The position numbers were made by a program, and so were the translations under genes. Under the pieces are notes generated by a model that did not search any database, had not been told where the DNA came from, and saw only the letters and a program-made list of their open reading frames with translations. A stretch of DNA of 64,000 bases, from positions 301,007 to 365,006 of the forward strand of contig CAVPTL010000009.1 in NCBI GenBank assembly GCA_963708725.1, read 5' to 3'. Each line of letters opens with the position of its first letter. Position 1 is the first letter of the stretch. This document shows, piece by piece, positions 35,657-44,149 of the stretch. The DNA comes from CAVPTL01 sp963708725 (lineage in GTDB: Bacteria; Actinomycetota; Thermoleophilia; Gaiellales; JAICJC01).

Positions 35657-36729
35657 GCCGTCACCTGACCGAGCCGGGCGCCGAACAGTTTCGCCGCGTT
35701 GCTTGCCATGATCGCCTCCCGCCAGTCCGCGGGGAGACGGCGGAGCATCTGGTTGGGATCATCAAAGTCCCAGTGCGGATAGTCAGACGCAAAGCAGAGG
35801 ATGTCGGGTGCGCCGACGGCCTCGAGCATCTTGAACAGCAGCTCGTCGTTGCCGTCGATCAGCTCGAGCGGTTGCGTGGTGAACTTGACGTGATCGCGCA
35901 GGATCTCGCTGGGCCGGCGATCGAGCCAGGGCACTTCGGAGCGAAGCCCCAGCCAGTTGGCGTCGAGTCGCCACATGATCCCGGGAAGCCACGCGAGACC
36001 GCCTTCCATGAGCAGGACGCGCAGTCCTGGGACGCGTTCGAACGTGCCGTGACAGATCAGCGAGACCAGGTGCGTCATGATGCTGCACGCCGATCCCAGC
36101 GTGTGCCACTCGACGTAGAACGTCGGCAGCCCCACACCTCCCGAGCCCTTGGAGATGCCGAGGCCCTCCATCCCCGAGTGGATCGCGACCGGCAGGTCGC
36201 ATTCGGCGGCGGCCTGGAATATCGGCAGGTATCGCGGCTCGCCATACGGGGCCTCGGAGCCTCCGCACAGGAGCACCGCGGCAAACCGTGGATCCTCGGC
36301 GACCCGTCGGATCTCGGCGGCAGCCGCCAGCGGATCCTGCGCCGGCACGATGATGGTGCCGCGAAAGCGTGGATCAGCGTCCAGCCAGCAATCGCGGAGC
36401 CAGTTGTTGTGGGCGCGGGCGTACTCGGCAGCGCGGTAGGCGCTGGCGACCACCGACACGGCGACACCGTCGTCGGCGGTCAGCAGCCCGATCTCGACGT
36501 CGTAGGGATCGAGCACCTCGCGTCGCACGAGATCGGCGTTGGCTGCGGGGACGCCGTCGGCGCTCAGCTCGAGCTCTGCCCGCATGAAGCCGGTCGGGTG
36601 GCCCCACGTGTAGCCGGGCATGCCCATCAGCGGCCCCTGGTCGCGGAACCACGAACGCTGGCTGGGCTCGATGAAGCTCAGGAACTGCTCGCGGTCGCCA
36701 ATCTGGACGTGGATATCGCAGTCGATCAT
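35653..36729 (-). CDS. Amidohydrolase-2 / ACMSD-type metal-dependent hydrolase
   Basis: A 358-residue TIM-barrel enzyme. The metal-site start is MIDCDIHVQ (an unusual DIH in place of the DxHxH). FRGTIIVPAQDPLAAAAEIRRV, the middle His in LPVAIHSGM and the final Asp in FASDYPHWDFDDP match the amidohydrolase-2 (ACMSD/OHCU decarboxylase-like) group, which contains decarboxylases and hydrolases of aromatic acids. It overlaps the upstream hydrolase gene and the downstream Rieske gene. The ATG at 36729 is the right start; the frame is open further but not conserved. Confidence 0.88.
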   Translation of the reverse strand: MIDCDIHVQIGDREQFLSFIEPSQRSWFRDQGPLMGMPGYTWGHPTGFMRAELELSADGVPAANADLVRREVLDPYDVEIGLLTADDGVAVSVVASAYRAAEYARAHNNWLRDCWLDADPRFRGTIIVPAQDPLAAAAEIRRVAEDPRFAAVLLCGGSEAPYGEPRYLPIFQAAAECDLPVAIHSGMEGLGISKGSGGVGLPTFYVEWHTLGSACSIMTHLVSLICHGTFERVPGLRVLLMEGGLAWLPGIMWRLDANWLGLRSEVPWLDRRPSEILRDHVKFTTQPLELIDGNDELLFKMLEAVGAPDILCFASDYPHWDFDDPNQMLRRLPADWREAIMASNAAKLFGARLGQVTA

Positions 36730-37547
36730 CAGTGGCGTCCGATCAGGTCGAGGATGTAGGGGTTGATCTCGTCGTGCGCATGTCCAAACCACGACGAGTG
36801 GCCCATGCCCATCAGCAGGTGGTACTCGCCACCCGGGGTGATCTCCGCGAGTTCGAGGCCGTCCTGGGGTGGTGCCTGCACGTCCTCGTCGAAGGCGATC
36901 ACGTGGATCGGCAGCGTCACTGTCCTCAGCTGCTCGCGCTGATCGAACCGAAGCGACGCGTCCCACTGGGGCACGAGCGACTTCTCGTTCTCGCCGGAGT
37001 CGATCCACTCCATCAGCATCGCGCGCAGCTTCGGCCAAAGCTCACGGTCGCCCAGCGCCCGTGCCGGATACATGAAGGCTGCGTAGTGGGTGGCGCCCAT
37101 CAGCCCGGTGAGTGCACCTCCTGCCTTCACGAACTCGATCTCGGCCTCTTGGTAGTCCCAGCCCCAACCGGTGCTCCAGGCCCCGGTACCCATCACGACC
37201 GCGCAGCGCAGGAGGTCGGGACGGTCGATGGCAACCTGCTGCACGATCGCAGAGCCCAGTGAGCTGCCCACGATCCGCACCGGCGGGTTGCACACAGCCT
37301 CGATCAACTCGGCCACGTCGCGCGCGAACGACTCGATCGGCCACGGGCCGGGAACGTCGCAGACGGTGTCACCGATGCCGCGGTTGTCGAATGTGGTCGA
37401 CCTGTGGTGCGGATCGAAGAAGTCGGTCTGGAACCGGCGCCAGTCTCGGCCCAGCGTCCCGCCGCCGCCGACCCACACCAGGTCATCACCGCTACCCGAC
37501 TGCTCGTAAGCGATCCGAGCCTCTGAACCCTCGAATATCTGTGGCAT
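36729..37547 (-). CDS. Alpha/beta hydrolase
   Basis: A 272-residue hydrolase of the meta-cleavage-product/epoxide hydrolase-like group: DLVWVGGGGTLGRDW (oxyanion region), STTFDNRGIGDT, VRIVGSSLGSAIVQQVA (nucleophile Ser in GSSLGS), VIAFDEDVQAPP (Asp) and MGMGHSSWFGH (His). It leads a minus-strand operon hydrolase-amidohydrolase-Rieske with 1-4 bp overlaps, consistent with stepwise breakdown of an aromatic or cyclic acid (inference). The start ATG at 37547 is only 26 bp from the divergent TetR start. Confidence 0.9.
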   Translation of the reverse strand: MPQIFEGSEARIAYEQSGSGDDLVWVGGGGTLGRDWRRFQTDFFDPHHRSTTFDNRGIGDTVCDVPGPWPIESFARDVAELIEAVCNPPVRIVGSSLGSAIVQQVAIDRPDLLRCAVVMGTGAWSTGWGWDYQEAEIEFVKAGGALTGLMGATHYAAFMYPARALGDRELWPKLRAMLMEWIDSGENEKSLVPQWDASLRFDQREQLRTVTLPIHVIAFDEDVQAPPQDGLELAEITPGGEYHLLMGMGHSSWFGHAHDEINPYILDLIGRH

Positions 37548-37573
37548 TTGACACTCCGCGTTATACTGAACAA
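37548..37573. promoter_or_regulatory. Divergent operator/promoter between hydrolase operon and TetR gene
   Basis: Only 26 bp separate the two start codons, so transcripts must be leaderless or nearly so. Including the start codons the region forms the palindrome ends CATTTG (37545-37550) and CAAATG (37571-37576). A TTGACA (37548-37553) and a TATACT (37562-37567) are present but too close together (8 bp) to form one promoter. The likely TetR binding site must be here or inside the genes. Confidence 0.5.
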
Positions 37574-38227
37574 ATGTCCAAACTTCTTTCGGGTGATCGT
37601 ACCGCGCCCCGCGTCGCAGCACAAGCACGGCGTCCGCGAAAGCCCCGGGCAGACAGCGCTCAAACCCGTCGGGCGATCCTCGAGGCGACCCTGCGGATTC
37701 TGCGCGACCACGGTCTCGCCGACCTCACCCATCGCGCCGTGGCAAAGGAGGCGGGCGTGTCGCTGGCACTTACCTCATACCACTTTGCGTCCAAGGACAA
37801 TCTGATCTCCGAGGCGCTCGACCTGGCCGCGGAGGAGACCCTGCGCTGGCTGGGGCAGACCACCCACGAGCTCACCGACGGTGGCGCGGTACTGACCCCC
37901 GAACTGGTCGCCGAGCGGTTGGGCGACCTCACCATGGGCCGGCTCGGCGACGAGCAGCTCGCGGTCGTCTCGGTGGTCGAGCTGTCACTGGCCGCCGCCC
38001 GCCGGCCTGCCCTTCAGAAGGCGACCGCCGACTGGAACGACGCCTACCACGCGATCGTGGTCGATCTGCTCGACCGGTGCGGCGTACCCGATCCGAAGGG
38101 TGCCGCCGTGCTCGTGGTGGGGATGCTCGAGGGGCTCGTGTTTCTCCAGATCGTCGAATCCAACCCGGACTTCGAACACGGGGTGCTCCGTCCGGCGCTC
38201 CAGAGATTGCTGGGGTCGCTGCCCTGA
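37574..38227 (+). CDS. TetR-family transcriptional regulator
   Basis: A 217-residue repressor. The HTH is TRRAILEATLRILRDHGLADLTHRAVAKEAGVSLALTSYHFASKDNLISEALDLA (about residues 31-85). The ligand-binding C-terminal domain is helical (LTPELVAERLGDLTMGRL; GAAVLVVGMLEGLVFLQIVES). It is divergent from the hydrolase operon and almost certainly controls it. ATG 37574 gives MSKLLSGDR with a basic N-terminal arm. Confidence 0.9.
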   Translation: MSKLLSGDRTAPRVAAQARRPRKPRADSAQTRRAILEATLRILRDHGLADLTHRAVAKEAGVSLALTSYHFASKDNLISEALDLAAEETLRWLGQTTHELTDGGAVLTPELVAERLGDLTMGRLGDEQLAVVSVVELSLAAARRPALQKATADWNDAYHAIVVDLLDRCGVPDPKGAAVLVVGMLEGLVFLQIVESNPDFEHGVLRPALQRLLGSLP

Positions 38228-38258
38228 GCGCCCGGACGGCCACCGCGAACGGGTGGTG

Positions 38259-39161
38259 TCAGCGGACTTCTGCCGCCACTCGCGCGGCGGCGGTGACGGG
38301 ATCGGCGTCGAGCAGGGTCGCGCCGAGTTCGTCGGCGATCCGGCGGGTTGCACCGCTTCCGGCGATGGCGATCGGTGCTGCGGCGCTTTGAGCCTCGCCG
38401 CCGAGTGATCGCAGTCGCGACGACTTGGTCGATGCCAAAACGATGATGTTGGGTGTGAGTTGGGCGGCGGCTTCGATCAGCGTCGATTGTGGGGTGTCGG
38501 CGCCGAGATAGGTGATACGCCAGCCGTGGCCGCGCAGTGCGATTCCAAAGCAGAGCAGGCCAAGGTCGTGAAGTTCGCCGCTCGGACACGCCAGAAGCGC
38601 GCGATGTCCGACACCGCTGTCCCAGCCGCGGGCGAGACCCAGCAGCCGGCCGCGGATCAGGCTACTGGCAAAATGCTCCTCGGCGATTGTCGCGCTGCCG
38701 TCCGCCCACCGGTCGCCAAGCTCCACGAGGTAGGGCACGATCACCTCGGCGATCACCGTTGTCGCGCCATAGGCCGCGAGCAGGCGATCGAGCAGGGCGT
38801 GCGCACCAGCGTCGTCGTATCGTGCCAGCACCTGGGAAAGGCGGAAGCGCTCGTCCTCGATCCCGTTTCCCGGGCGAACGGCACTCTGGGCCGGAGAAGC
38901 GGGAACCTCTCGGTCCGGAGCCGAGAGCACCGCTTCGGCCGCCTGCCTCGCGGAGACGCCGGTGGCAAGCAGCGCCTGCATCGCGCGAACGCGTCGCTCG
39001 TCGTCGGGCCCGTACAGCCGAAATCCACCGGAGCTGCGCACCGGCCGCAGCAACCCATACCGCCGCTCCCAGGCTCGCAGCAGTGTGGGTGACTCACCCA
39101 CACGGTGGCTGAGCTCGCCGATGCGAACCAGGGGAGCCGGCTCGGGGCTGGGCATGGTCAT
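38259..39161 (-). CDS. CarH/LitR-type MerR regulator with B12-binding photosensory domain
   Basis: A 300-residue light-responsive repressor candidate. Residues 11-80 are a MerR HTH (RIGELSHRVGESPTLLRAWERRYGLLRPVRSSGGFRLYG). The rest is a four-helix bundle plus cobalamin-binding Rossmann domain: the Wx9EH motif diagnostic of adenosylcobalamin photoreceptors is exact (Trp152, Glu162-His163) and the B12 motif ExHxxG is present (Glu196, His198, Gly201). In known members AdoCbl holds a DNA-bound tetramer in the dark and light breaks it. It is divergent from an ECF sigma factor, the arrangement seen for LitR/LitS in Streptomyces. Start at ATG 39161 or 39155. Confidence 0.9.
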   Translation of the reverse strand: MTMPSPEPAPLVRIGELSHRVGESPTLLRAWERRYGLLRPVRSSGGFRLYGPDDERRVRAMQALLATGVSARQAAEAVLSAPDREVPASPAQSAVRPGNGIEDERFRLSQVLARYDDAGAHALLDRLLAAYGATTVIAEVIVPYLVELGDRWADGSATIAEEHFASSLIRGRLLGLARGWDSGVGHRALLACPSGELHDLGLLCFGIALRGHGWRITYLGADTPQSTLIEAAAQLTPNIIVLASTKSSRLRSLGGEAQSAAAPIAIAGSGATRRIADELGATLLDADPVTAAARVAAEVR

Positions 39162-39271
39162 CGGCCAAAGTATACACACATTAGACAGACTCTTGACAGA
39201 TGGCGCTGAAATCTGTACAGTCTCTCCACTTTGGTCGAGTATCTGTCTAACGTACGTGTAAGGGGGGCCCG
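39162..39271. promoter_or_regulatory. Divergent CarH-like / ECF sigma control region
   Basis: 110 bp. For the sigma gene there is TTGACA (39193-39198), 17 bp, TACAGT (39216-39221), an excellent housekeeping promoter. For the repressor a TATACT -10 is on the minus strand (39174-39169). A 9-bp inverted pair TTAGACAGA (39181-39189) and TCTGTCTAA (39242-39250) brackets the sigma promoter, and a further TCTGTACAG lies across its -10 (39212-39220). These GACAGA/TGTACA units resemble the TnTACA half-sites bound by CarH/LitR proteins. Likely the CarH-like operator. Confidence 0.75.
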
Positions 39272-39853
39272 ATGAACCTGACCGCAACCCATCCGCCGCG
39301 AGGCGATACGCCCCGATTGGACGATGGCGCGATCGGGGAGCGATTTGCCGCCGGCGACGAGCGGGCGCTCGCCGAGTGTCACAGCCAGTTCGGGCCACTG
39401 CTGTTGGCCTACGCACGCCGATACGTGGGGCCCAACGACGCAGAGGACGTGGTCCAGACCGTCATGATCGAAGCCTGGCGCGGACGGCACCGATACGACC
39501 CCAACCGCTCCCTTCAGGCGTGGCTGCTCACCATCGTCAAGCGCCGGGCGATCGACCTCCTACGCACCCAGAAGCCCGTGGTCGACCTCGACGCGGTGCG
39601 CGAGCTCTCCGGAGACGACGGCCGCGAAACGGCCGAGCGGTTCGCCTGGGCGTTCGACGTGCGCAGGGCGCTCGACCAACTGCCCGAGGCGCAGCGCGAG
39701 GCACTTGTACTCGCATACTTCGGGGGACTCTCCCAAACCGAGATCGCGACCCGAATTGACGCCCCACTGGGCACCATCAAAACACGAACTGCCCGGGGCT
39801 TGAAGCGCCTCGCCGATGTGATCGGAACCAGCCGGCTCCCGGCGCACTCGTAG
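39272..39853 (+). CDS. ECF-type RNA polymerase sigma factor
   Basis: A 193-residue sigma factor. Region 2 is FGPLLLAYARRYVGPNDAEDVVQTVMIEAWRGRHRYDPNRSLQAWLLTIVKRRAIDLLR; region 4 is ALDQLPEAQREALVLAYFGGLSQTEIATRIDAPLGTIKTRTARGLKRL. No anti-sigma gene is adjacent. Its promoter overlaps the inferred operator of the divergent CarH-like repressor, so it is probably induced by light (inference from the LitR/LitS precedent). Genes it might control are not evident in the window; no carotenoid cluster is nearby. Start ATG 39272 with AAGGGGGG just upstream. Confidence 0.92.
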   Translation: MNLTATHPPRGDTPRLDDGAIGERFAAGDERALAECHSQFGPLLLAYARRYVGPNDAEDVVQTVMIEAWRGRHRYDPNRSLQAWLLTIVKRRAIDLLRTQKPVVDLDAVRELSGDDGRETAERFAWAFDVRRALDQLPEAQREALVLAYFGGLSQTEIATRIDAPLGTIKTRTARGLKRLADVIGTSRLPAHS

Positions 39854-39976
39854 GGGGTGGTCGTGGGGTGGACGAGGTGGTCGTGAGGCTGATGTTTCGG
39901 TAGGGTCGTCGCAACGTATTGGCGGAGCGAAGGAGACCCAGTAAGCGTCGAAGCACCCTCCGGGAAAGGAGAAGTC

Positions 39977-40255
39977 ATGTACCTCGGAATCTACGACATT
40001 GACGGCGACCCCAACGAGTTGCTTGCCGCCTACGATCGGCTGATCGCGATGATGCCCGAAGCCCAGGTCGTTTTTCACGCCTGCGCCGTTCGTGACAACG
40101 GGATCACGATCTATGACGCATGTCCGACCAAGGAAGTCTTCGAGCAGTTCTCGACCTCCCCAGAGTTTCGAGGCGCAACCGAAGCGGCCGGGCTCCCGTG
40201 GCCCAGCGGGATCCAAGGTTTGCCGCTTCATGCAGTCCGCGCCAAGGGTGTCTAG
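39977..40255 (+). CDS. Small dimeric alpha/beta-barrel-like protein, unknown function
   Basis: A 92-residue protein beginning MYLGIYDIDGDPNELLAAYDRLIAMMPEAQVVFHACAVRDNGITIYDACPTKEVFEQFSTSPEFRG. The alternation of strand, helix, strand and the EVFEQFSTSPEFRG segment resemble the ferredoxin-like/ABM monooxygenase-like small proteins, but this is fold-level inference. A strong GAAAGGAGAAGTC ribosome binding site lies 5 bp before ATG 39977. It is on the same strand as the sigma factor, 120 bp after it. Confidence 0.72.
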   Translation: MYLGIYDIDGDPNELLAAYDRLIAMMPEAQVVFHACAVRDNGITIYDACPTKEVFEQFSTSPEFRGATEAAGLPWPSGIQGLPLHAVRAKGV

Positions 40256-40285
40256 GACATACGGCCGGGCGGCGGTGTCGCGTTG

Positions 40286-41851
40286 ATGCCGGCCATCGAT
40301 TTGGCGGAAGCGGCGCTTGCGGATCGTGACTGGACGAGGGTGCGGTCGCTGCTTCGTGATCTCCCGGGGCGTGCAGAGTCTGATCGCGCGCTGGAGATGT
40401 TGGGTACGGCGGCCTGGTGGCTTGACGACGTCGATTGTTCGATGGAGGCTCGCGAGCAGCTTTTCAGTTTGAGACGGAGGCGTGGTGATCGGGGCGCCGC
40501 GGCGACGGTGGCCATCCAGCTTGCCTGGGACAGCACGATCGGCAGGCGCGACGCCGCGATAGCGAGCGGCTGGGCGACGCGAGCACGTTCGCTGCGAGAG
40601 GGGCTGCCGCCCTCGGCGGATGACGTATGGCTGCTGATGCGGGAAGCGACGCTCACCGGTGGTGGGTCGGATGTGTTTGCGGACGCTCGGCGGCTGGCAG
40701 TGTCCGTAGGGGCGTTTGATGCGGAGATGACCGCGGTCGCACTTGGAGGAAACGCGCTGGTCGCCGAGGGACGAGTGGCGGAAGGGCTGGCGATGATGGA
40801 CGGCGCCGCGGCGGCCGCGTGTGCCGGGGAGTTGGAGGATCAGCTCGCGATCACGTTCGCGTGCTGTCAGGTGTTGGGGGCCTGTAGCCGGGTGCAGGAC
40901 TTTGAGCGGGCGGGCCAGTGGTGTGACCGGATCGCGGTTCTGTGTGCCAGGGAGAACATCTGGACGGTGCTTGCGGTGAGTCGTTGCATGTATGCGCCGG
41001 TGCTGGTCGCGCGGGGCCATTACTCCGAGGCGGAGCGGATCCTCGAGACGTCGATCCGCCACTATCGTGATCTGCTGCCTCACCACGCCGCCGAGTCGGC
41101 CGTGTGGCTTGCTGACCTTCGCGTCCGCCAGGGGCGAAATGCCGAGGCGATGGTGTTGCTCGACCGGGCTGAGCCCGATCCCGGGTGTCGGCTTGTCCGT
41201 GCGACGGTTGCGTTCGACGATGGCGTGGACGCCGCCGCCGCCGAGCATGCACGGACGTTCCTGCGTCAGTCGAGCGCCGACCGGTTCGTGGAGCGACTGG
41301 CGGCGTTGGATGTGTTCGTCCGGGCCCAGGCTCGGCGCGGCGAGTTGGGGGCCGCGGCCGACGCGCTTTGCGATATCGAGAGCATTGCGGCCGCCCTGGG
41401 GTCGCCGTCCGCTGAGGCGACGGTGCTGCGAGGCCGCGCCGCGCTTCACGAGGCCCGCGGCGAGGTGGAGGACGCACGAGCGTCAACCGAGGACGCCGCC
41501 GATATCTTTGAACGTGGCGGCGCGCCCTACGAGGCCTCTCGCGCTCGCCTCGACCTGGCACGTCTGCTGGATGAACTCGGCCGGCCGGCGGATGCGGTCC
41601 GGGAACGGGCCAGGGGTGAGCAGGCGCTGCGCGAGCTGCGATCTGCGCGGCCCGACGCCGGACCGCTCACCGCCCGCGAGCGCGAGGTATTGGCGCTGAT
41701 CGCGCAGGGGTTGTCGAATCCCGAGATCGCTCGTCGCCTGGTGCTGAGTACCCACACGGTGCACCGTCACGTCGCGAACCTGATGCGAAAGCTGGGCGTC
41801 ACCTCGCGCATGGGCGCGGTGTCACGCGGATCGCAGCTCGGGCTGATCTGA
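40286..41851 (+). CDS. LuxR-family regulator with TPR-like helical domain
   Basis: A 521-residue regulator without an AAA domain: residues 1-430 are helical repeats (many ALE/ARxxLA blocks, TPR-like), and the C-terminus is a LuxR HTH (LTAREREVLALIAQGLSNPEIARRLVLSTHTVHRHVANLMRKLGVTSRMGAV). It resembles the C-terminal two thirds of LAL regulators. The start at ATG 40286 (MPAIDLAEAALADRDW) is preceded by TTG. It probably controls the oxidase gene that follows at 41965; the ligand is unknown. Confidence 0.88.
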   Translation: MPAIDLAEAALADRDWTRVRSLLRDLPGRAESDRALEMLGTAAWWLDDVDCSMEAREQLFSLRRRRGDRGAAATVAIQLAWDSTIGRRDAAIASGWATRARSLREGLPPSADDVWLLMREATLTGGGSDVFADARRLAVSVGAFDAEMTAVALGGNALVAEGRVAEGLAMMDGAAAAACAGELEDQLAITFACCQVLGACSRVQDFERAGQWCDRIAVLCARENIWTVLAVSRCMYAPVLVARGHYSEAERILETSIRHYRDLLPHHAAESAVWLADLRVRQGRNAEAMVLLDRAEPDPGCRLVRATVAFDDGVDAAAAEHARTFLRQSSADRFVERLAALDVFVRAQARRGELGAAADALCDIESIAAALGSPSAEATVLRGRAALHEARGEVEDARASTEDAADIFERGGAPYEASRARLDLARLLDELGRPADAVRERARGEQALRELRSARPDAGPLTAREREVLALIAQGLSNPEIARRLVLSTHTVHRHVANLMRKLGVTSRMGAVSRGSQLGLI

Positions 41852-41964
41852 GGGTGGCCCGATCGGGCCATCAGCCGGCATCACCAAGATGACCGGATCG
41901 GGCGAAGTCGCCGGCGGGCATCCGTGCGACAGTTGGGCCCACGATCCCAAGAGGAGATGTGTAA

Positions 41965-43338
41965 ATGATCGCCACCGGGCTGCCAGAGCTTCGCAAACTC
42001 ATCCGAGGTGCGGTCTTCGAGCCGGGCGACGCCGGCTATGTGGACGCGTGCACGCTCTTCAACGCCGCCATCGAGCGACGGCCGGCCGTGGTCGTACGCC
42101 CCGTCACGGTCGCTGATGTCGCCGAGGCGATTCGCTTCTCGCGGCGCCACGACCTGCCGCTGGCGGTGCGAAGCGGCGGCCACTCGGCGGCCGGCTGGTC
42201 ACTGTGCGACGGCGGGGTCGTGCTCGATATGCGCTCCATCGACACGATCGACGTCGACCCGGATGCGCTCACGGCCACGGTCGGCGGGGGATGCACGACA
42301 GGTGCGGTCGACCGCGCCTGCCAGGCCCATGGCCTTGCCACCGTAACAGGCCGCGTGTCCACGACAGGTATCGCCGGCTTCACGCTCGGCGGCGGCTCCG
42401 GGATGCTTGAACGCCGCTTCGGCTTTGCGGTCGACAATCTGCTCGGAGTCGAGCTGGTCACCGCCGATGGCGAACTGATCACCGCCGACCACGCCACGCA
42501 CTCAGACCTGTTTTGGGCGCTTCGCGGAGGAGGCGGGAACTTTGGCATCGTTACCTCATTCACGTTTCGGCTGCACCCGATCGAGCCGGTCGTCACCGGC
42601 GGGCTGATCCTGCACCCCGCCGACCGCGGCGTCGAACTGCTGCGCCACCTGCGGACGGTGATGGAGACGGCGCCTGAGCACCTCGGCGTATTCATGTTCT
42701 ACCTGTACGCACCCGACGACCCGGCGATCCCCGAGGCTCTCCGAAACCAGCTCGCCGCAGGTTTGATGATCAGCCACTCGGGTCCTGCGGGCAGTGCCGA
42801 GAAGGATCTCGCCGCGCTTCGCGGATTCGGGCCTCCTGCGGCCGATTTCGTCGCAGAGACGACCTGGGCAGACCTGCAGTGCTCGATCGACGATCCGCCC
42901 GGCTATCGCAACTACATGACCTCGGACCACCTCGTCGATCTCACCGACGAGGCCGTCGATGTCATCGACCGCTACGCCCATACGCTGCCAACTGGGCCTG
43001 GGTGGGTGGTCGTGTTCTGCTGGGGCGGGGCCGTCACTCGCCCACCATCACCGACGCCACTCAATCGGGACGCGAAATGGGTTGTGCACCCAGGCGCATT
43101 CTGGGAAGACCCCGCCGAGGACGACAACGTCCGCGCATGGATCCGCGAGTTCCGGGGAGAGCTCCGGCCACATACAACCGGGGCCGTATGGCTGAACTGG
43201 GTCGGTGATGAAGGCGACGCCCGTGTCCGTTCCGCGTTCGGAGACGATGCCTACCGCCGATTGCAGGCCGTCAAAGAAGCGTACGACCCCCAAAACGTCT
43301 TTCGCTCCAACCACAACATCGAACCCGCCACCGCCTAG
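41965..43338 (+). CDS. FAD-linked oxidase, berberine-bridge-enzyme-like
   Basis: A 457-residue flavoprotein of the PCMH/BBE family. FAD-binding segments are PLAVRSGGHSAAGWSLCDGGVVLDM (His of GGHS is the usual covalent 8-alpha site), TVGGGCTTGAVD and TTGIAGFTLGGGSGMLERRFGFAVDNLLGVELVTADGELI; the C-terminal BBE motif is RRLQAVKEAYDPQNVFRSNHNIEP. The second covalent Cys of bicovalent members is replaced (VTGRVST), so a single attachment is predicted. Substrate unknown (alcohol, sugar or alkaloid-type oxidation). GAGGAG ribosome binding site at 41953-41958. Confidence 0.92.
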   Translation: MIATGLPELRKLIRGAVFEPGDAGYVDACTLFNAAIERRPAVVVRPVTVADVAEAIRFSRRHDLPLAVRSGGHSAAGWSLCDGGVVLDMRSIDTIDVDPDALTATVGGGCTTGAVDRACQAHGLATVTGRVSTTGIAGFTLGGGSGMLERRFGFAVDNLLGVELVTADGELITADHATHSDLFWALRGGGGNFGIVTSFTFRLHPIEPVVTGGLILHPADRGVELLRHLRTVMETAPEHLGVFMFYLYAPDDPAIPEALRNQLAAGLMISHSGPAGSAEKDLAALRGFGPPAADFVAETTWADLQCSIDDPPGYRNYMTSDHLVDLTDEAVDVIDRYAHTLPTGPGWVVVFCWGGAVTRPPSPTPLNRDAKWVVHPGAFWEDPAEDDNVRAWIREFRGELRPHTTGAVWLNWVGDEGDARVRSAFGDDAYRRLQAVKEAYDPQNVFRSNHNIEPATA

Positions 43339-43466
43339 CCCGCCGGCGTCAGCGGGCCGCTGCGTTGAACACTTCGGCTGGCCCGAGAGAGAACCGATGA
43401 GTTTTCAGCCTCCGCACGGTCTCCACACTGCGCACCTCTGATGATCAACGCCCACAGGAGGCCCAG

Positions 43467-44141
43467 ATGACACTGCCAAGCATCACGACGCGGGATGAAT
43501 GGCTCGCGGCCCGTACCGAGTTGCTGCTGCGGGAGAAGCGGCTGACTCGAGAGCACGACGCGCTCAACGCCGACCGGCGCCGGCTACCGATGGTGCGGAT
43601 CGACAAGCCCTACGTGTTCGACGGTCCCGAGGGGGAGGTCGGGCTGCTCGACATGTTCGGCGGCAAGCGCCAGCTGATAGTTCAGCACTTCATGTTCGAC
43701 ACCGACTGGGAAAATGGCTGCTCGGGCTGCACCGCCTCCACCGACGAGCTCGCACCAGCCACCATCGCGCATCTGCATGCGCGCGACACCGAGTTTGCGC
43801 TCGTGTCGCGGGCGCCACTCGCAAAGCTCGAGGCCTACCGGCGCCGGCAGGGCTGGACGGTGCCGTGGTACTCGTCGGCTGACACCGACTTCAACCGAGA
43901 CTTCGACGCCACCGTTGAGTCGGACGCGGGAAAGCCGATGGAAGTCCCGGGCGTGAGCTGCTTTCTGCGCGACGGCGACGACGTGTTTCACACCTACTCG
44001 ACGTACGCCCGCGGCACCGAGTACCTGGCGGGCAGCTACACGTTTCTCGACCTCACGGCGCTGGGCCGCCAGGAGGCGTGGGAGGAGCCCAAAGACCGGG
44101 TCGGCGATCCCCACCCGGCTGACCCCAGCTTCACCGCATAA
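43467..44141 (+). CDS. DUF899 (thioredoxin-like) family protein
   Basis: A 224-residue protein with the DUF899 pattern: REKRLTREHDALNADRRRLPMVRIDKPYVFDGPEGEVGLLDMFGGKRQLIVQHFMFDTDWENGCSGCTASTDEL, then FALVSRAPLAKLEAYRRRQGWTVPWYSS and CFLRDGDDVFHTYSTYARGTEYLAGSYTFLDLTALGRQE. The fold is thioredoxin-like with a CSGC motif (residues about 90-93). Function unproven; often found near stress genes. Start ATG 43467 after AGGAGG. Confidence 0.93.
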   Translation: MTLPSITTRDEWLAARTELLLREKRLTREHDALNADRRRLPMVRIDKPYVFDGPEGEVGLLDMFGGKRQLIVQHFMFDTDWENGCSGCTASTDELAPATIAHLHARDTEFALVSRAPLAKLEAYRRRQGWTVPWYSSADTDFNRDFDATVESDAGKPMEVPGVSCFLRDGDDVFHTYSTYARGTEYLAGSYTFLDLTALGRQEAWEEPKDRVGDPHPADPSFTA

Positions 44142-44149
44142 AGCGACCT

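Noticed and set aside
35773..36759. 328-residue plus-strand open frame
   Set aside because: Antisense of the amidohydrolase, which is supported by metal-site residues and gene overlaps.
39560..41449. 629-residue minus-strand open frame
   Set aside because: Spans the antisense of the sigma factor, a small protein and the LuxR regulator; shows no family features, whereas the plus-strand genes do.
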